Origin: AA29 sp041481445
GTDB taxonomy: Bacteria; Acidobacteriota; Vicinamibacteria; Fen-336
Reading direction: 5' to 3'
DNA length: 26,402 nucleotides
Assembly (NCBI GenBank): GCA_041481445.1
Contig: JBGPBV010000095.1
Span: 1 to 26,402, forward strand
In this document: one piece after another, positions 23,437-26,402 of the stretch
Position numbering within the stretch: the first letter of the stretch is position 1
How the letters are laid out: each line of letters starts with the position of its first letter
Translations under genes and position numbers: made by a program
The notes under the pieces: model-generated
What the model was told of the DNA's origin: nothing
What the model saw: only the letters and a program-made list of their open reading frames with translations
Databases searched by the model: none

Positions 23437-26322
23437 ATGACCCGTCATCGCCCCCGGGCTGCTTCCATGGTGTGGCGGATGCGTGCCTGGGCGCGCGCGG
23501 CGCTCTGGGGAGGGGCGCTCGTCGTCGGTGCGGCGGCGTCCGCATGGGCGCAGCCGACCGCCTTCACCTACCAGGGCCGGCTGACCGATGCGGGCCATCC
23601 TGCGAACGCCACCTACGACTTCCAGTTCCGCCTCTTCCCGACGGCGGCCGGCGGCGCGCCGGTGGGCCCGGCGCTGGCGGGACTCCTGGTGCCGGTGACC
23701 GACGGCCTGTTCACGGTGACCCTGGATTTCGGCGCCTCGCCCTTCGACGGCAGCGCGCGCTACCTCGAGGTCGGCGTGCGGCCCAACGGCAGCGCGTCGC
23801 CCTACACGATCCTCGCCCCGCGCCAGGAGATCACGTCCGCGCCCTACACGTTGCGCAGCGGATCGGCGGCGCTCGCCGACGCGGCCACCAGCGCCGCGGA
23901 CTCCGGCCGACTGGGCGGCGTGCTGGCCGCGCAGTACGTGGTCACCACCGACCCGCGCCTCACCGACGCGCGTTCGCCCACGGCGGGAAGCGCGAACTAC
24001 GTGCAGAACGCGACGACGCCGCAGGCCGCGACCAGCTTCAACGTGTCCGGCGATGGGACCGTCGGGGGGACGGTCGTGGCCAACGTCGTGAACGCGGCGC
24101 AGCGTTACGACATCGCCGGTGGCCGCGTGCTGGGCACGGACGGCACCTTCAACCTCTTCGTGGGCGCCAGCGCCGGCACCGCCGCGACCACAGGCTCGGA
24201 AAACACGTTCGTGGGCGCGCGGGCCGGCCAGGCCACCACCGTGGGCAACAAGAACACGTTCGTGGGCAGCGCGGCCGGCATGAACAACACGGGCGTGCAG
24301 AACGTGTTCGTGGGCGACGCCGCCGGCCTGGGCAACACGACCGGCCTCAACAACACCTACGTCGGGCTGCTGGCGGGGGCGGTCAACACGACCGCCAGCT
24401 CCAACTCGTTCTTCGGCGCCCTGGCCGGCGAGAACAACCTCGCCGGCGAGAACGCGTTCTTCGGCAACTCCGCCGGCCTGGCCAACACCACGGGGGACCA
24501 GAACAACTTCTTCGGCAGCCAGGCCGGCATCGCCAACATGACCGGCTTCGGAAACTCCTTCTACGGCACCCGGGCCGGAATGACCAACGTCACGGGCGCC
24601 AACAACTCCTTCTTCGGCACCGACGCCGGGCACATGACCACCGGCAACGGCAACTCCTTCATCGGACGGTCGGCCGGCTACGCCACCACGACCGGGGGCT
24701 TCAACGTGTTCGCCGGCCTCGACTCCGGCCGCTTCAACACCACCGGCGCCGGCAACGCGTTCGTGGGCTGGCAAGCGGGCTACAACAACGCCAGCGGCGG
24801 CTTCAACACCTTCGTGGGCCTGCAAGCGGGAATGAACAACACCACCGGCGGCAGCAACACGTTCCTGGGGTTTGGCAGCGGCAACCCCGATGCGGCCACG
24901 CAGGTGACCCACTCGACGACGCTGGGGGCGGGCGCCGTCGTCACCACCAGCAACACGATCGTGATCGGCACCAGCGGCGACCTCGCCCGCGTGCCGGGCA
25001 GCCTCAACGTGTCCGGCGACGGGACCGTCGGGGGGACGGTCGCGGCCAACGTCGTGAACGCGGCGCAGCGTTACGACATCGCCGGTGGCCGCGTGCTGGG
25101 CACGGACGGCACGTTCAACCTCTTCGTGGGCGCCAGCGCTGGCACCGCCGTGACCACGGGCTCGGAGAACACCTTCGTGGGTGCGCGGGCCGGCCAGGCC
25201 ACCGCCGACGGCAACAAGAACACGTTCGTGGGCAGCGCGGCCGGCATGAACAACACCGGCGTGCAGAACGTGTTCGTGGGCGAGGGCGCCGGATTCGCCA
25301 ACACCACTGCCAGCAACAACACCTACGTCGGGCTGCTCGCGGGGGCCACCAACTCGACCGCCAGCTCCAACTCGTTCTTCGGGGCCCAGGCCGGTGAGAA
25401 CAACGTCGCGAGCGAGAACGCGTTCTTCGGCAACTCCGCCGGCAAGGCCAACACCGCGGGGGACCAGAACAACTTCTTCGGCAGCCAGGCCGGCATCGCC
25501 AATACCACCGGCTTCGGGAACTCCTTCTACGGCACCCGGGCCGGACTGACCAACGTCACGGGGTCCAACAACTCCTTCTTCGGCACCGACGCCGGACGCA
25601 CGACCACGGCCGGCGGCAACTCCTTTTTCGGACGGTCGTCGGGTTTCGCCACCACCACCGGGGCGAACAGCGTGTTCGTCGGCCTCGACTCCGGCCGCTT
25701 CAACACGAGCGGCGGCGGCAACGTGTTCGTGGGCACGCAAGCGGGCTTCAACAACACCACCGGCAGCAACAACACGTTCCTGGGGTTCCTCAGCGGCAAC
25801 CCCGATACGGCCACCCAGGTCACGCATTCGACGGCGCTGGGGGCGGGCGCCGTCGTCACCACCAGCAACACGATCGTGATCGGTACCAGCGGTGACAACG
25901 CCCGCGTGCCAGGCACGCTCGACGTGATCACGCTGGACTCGAACGGCCAGGTCTCGATCTGCCAGACCGCGTCCCACCGCTTCGCGTTCTGCTCGTCCAG
26001 CCTGCGCTACAAGACGGACGTCGCACCCTACGCGGGCGGGCTCGACGTCGTCGCGCGGCTCCAGCCCATCTCCTTCTCGTGGAAGGACGGCGGCGCGCGC
26101 GACCTGGGCCTGGGCGCCGAGGACGTGGCCCCGGTCGAGCCGCTGCTCATCACGCGCAACGCGGCGGGCGAGGTCGAGGGCGTGAAGTACGACCGCGTGG
26201 CGGTGATCCTGTTGAATGCCGTCCGGCAACAGCAGGCGGAGATCGTGCGGCTGGCGCAGGAGCTGCGCGCGCTGCAGCACCGGCTGGACGCGGTGGCGGG
26301 CGGCCCCGCCCCGATGCGCTGA
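23437..26322 (+). CDS. Tail-fibre-like surface protein with S74 chaperone domain (961 aa)
   Basis: A signal peptide ends near ASAWAQ. Residues ~40-150 form a beta domain (FTYQGRLTDAG, DGLFTVTLDFG, APYTLRSG) common at the start of bacterial tail-fibre-domain proteins. From residue 202, 16-17-residue repeats of the type NTFVGxxAGxxNTTG fill two large blocks (202-523 and 524-828), probably a trimeric beta-helix shaft. The C-terminus is a peptidase S74 intramolecular chaperone: SSLRYK gives the Ser854/Lys859 dyad with the spacing of endosialidase, followed by LQPISFSWKDGG and a coiled coil, so it likely trimerises and self-cleaves. AGGAG precedes ATG 23437. No phage genes are nearby, which suggests a host surface fibre or adhesin. 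Confidence 0.9.
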   Translation: MTRHRPRAASMVWRMRAWARAALWGGALVVGAAASAWAQPTAFTYQGRLTDAGHPANATYDFQFRLFPTAAGGAPVGPALAGLLVPVTDGLFTVTLDFGASPFDGSARYLEVGVRPNGSASPYTILAPRQEITSAPYTLRSGSAALADAATSAADSGRLGGVLAAQYVVTTDPRLTDARSPTAGSANYVQNATTPQAATSFNVSGDGTVGGTVVANVVNAAQRYDIAGGRVLGTDGTFNLFVGASAGTAATTGSENTFVGARAGQATTVGNKNTFVGSAAGMNNTGVQNVFVGDAAGLGNTTGLNNTYVGLLAGAVNTTASSNSFFGALAGENNLAGENAFFGNSAGLANTTGDQNNFFGSQAGIANMTGFGNSFYGTRAGMTNVTGANNSFFGTDAGHMTTGNGNSFIGRSAGYATTTGGFNVFAGLDSGRFNTTGAGNAFVGWQAGYNNASGGFNTFVGLQAGMNNTTGGSNTFLGFGSGNPDAATQVTHSTTLGAGAVVTTSNTIVIGTSGDLARVPGSLNVSGDGTVGGTVAANVVNAAQRYDIAGGRVLGTDGTFNLFVGASAGTAVTTGSENTFVGARAGQATADGNKNTFVGSAAGMNNTGVQNVFVGEGAGFANTTASNNTYVGLLAGATNSTASSNSFFGAQAGENNVASENAFFGNSAGKANTAGDQNNFFGSQAGIANTTGFGNSFYGTRAGLTNVTGSNNSFFGTDAGRTTTAGGNSFFGRSSGFATTTGANSVFVGLDSGRFNTSGGGNVFVGTQAGFNNTTGSNNTFLGFLSGNPDTATQVTHSTALGAGAVVTTSNTIVIGTSGDNARVPGTLDVITLDSNGQVSICQTASHRFAFCSSSLRYKTDVAPYAGGLDVVARLQPISFSWKDGGARDLGLGAEDVAPVEPLLITRNAAGEVEGVKYDRVAVILLNAVRQQQAEIVRLAQELRALQHRLDAVAGGPAPMR
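24040..25005 (+). repeat. Large internal duplication, first block (322 codons)
   Basis: Begins with the NVSGDGTVGGT segment, runs through about fifteen 16-17-residue repeats and ends with the NTIVIGTSGD segment. Its start matches the second block at an offset of 966 bases; in the first ~140 bases only four differences are seen by eye. Confidence 0.9.
25006..25923 (+). repeat. Large internal duplication, second block (about 305 codons)
   Basis: Second copy of the block starting at 24040. It is about 17 codons shorter, exactly one repeat: the GWQAG/GLQAG pair near the end of the first block is represented once here (GTQAG). Confidence 0.9.
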
Positions 26323-26402
26323 CCGCGGTCAGCCGATTGGACGTGCGGGCCCCGCCGTCATGGGGTACCGGTCGATCCTGGCTCCAGCGGCCAGACGTCG
26401 TC

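Noticed and set aside
24040..25923. CRISPR-like or other DNA repeat array
   Set aside because: The periodicity is 48-51 bases in frame with a protein repeat, with no conserved repeat separated by unique spacers.
23437..26322. Prophage remnant, suggested by the S74 tail-fibre domain
   Set aside because: No capsid, terminase, integrase or lysis gene is present, base composition is like the neighbours, and the protein has a secretion signal.

Overview
This is a high-GC (roughly 70% by eye) window from a Gram-negative-type bacterial chromosome. It shows signal-peptide, lipoprotein and Tat leaders, a DUF4388/GYF-type signalling protein, many GTG/TTG starts and GTGA-style gene overlaps. The gene content looks like a soil or sediment lineage such as Acidobacteriota or a neighbouring phylum. 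That placement is inference; there is no rRNA or ribosomal-protein marker to confirm it.

Layout. (1) 1-3789: two tandem minus-strand genes for secreted repeat proteins. Each has seven ~55-residue repeats followed by a lectin-like C-terminal domain. The left gene runs off the window edge, and a ~45-bp relic of another copy lies upstream. (2) 3790-6229: a cysteine-synthase-family enzyme (+), then on the minus strand a LysR regulator, tadA and tRNA-Ser(CGA). (3) 6345-9208: a Tat-exported intradiol-dioxygenase lipoprotein divergent from the LysR gene, then a hybrid histidine kinase (REC-PAS-HisKA-HATPase-REC). (4) 9271-12878: two overlapping multi-pass membrane proteins, the second a GT-C-like glycosyltransferase with a periplasmic beta-sandwich. 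(5) 13037-13186: a 49-residue lmo0937-type membrane peptide behind a well-matched sigma-54 promoter. (6) 13257-16904: a sulfatase lipoprotein (-) and a divergent GYF-TPR-DUF4388 protein (+). (7) 16905-20063: a minus-strand operon of a NamZ/DUF1343 protein, mtnB, mtnD and mtnC (methionine salvage). (8) 20168-26322: a secreted amidohydrolase overlapping a third seven-repeat/lectin protein, then a 961-residue tail-fibre-like surface protein with a 322-codon internal duplication and a C-terminal S74 chaperone domain.

The most unusual content is at the two ends. Three paralogues of a large secreted protein all carry exactly seven repeats, which fits a seven-bladed beta-propeller joined to a concanavalin-like domain. 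Two sit in a decaying tandem array, and one sits beside a giant tail-fibre-like protein with no phage genes around it. The middle is mostly recognisable metabolism and signalling. Apart from the tRNA no RNA gene was seen, and no insertion sequence or CRISPR array. No stretch longer than 300 bases lacks a gene; the last 80 bases (26323-26402) hold nothing I can recognise.
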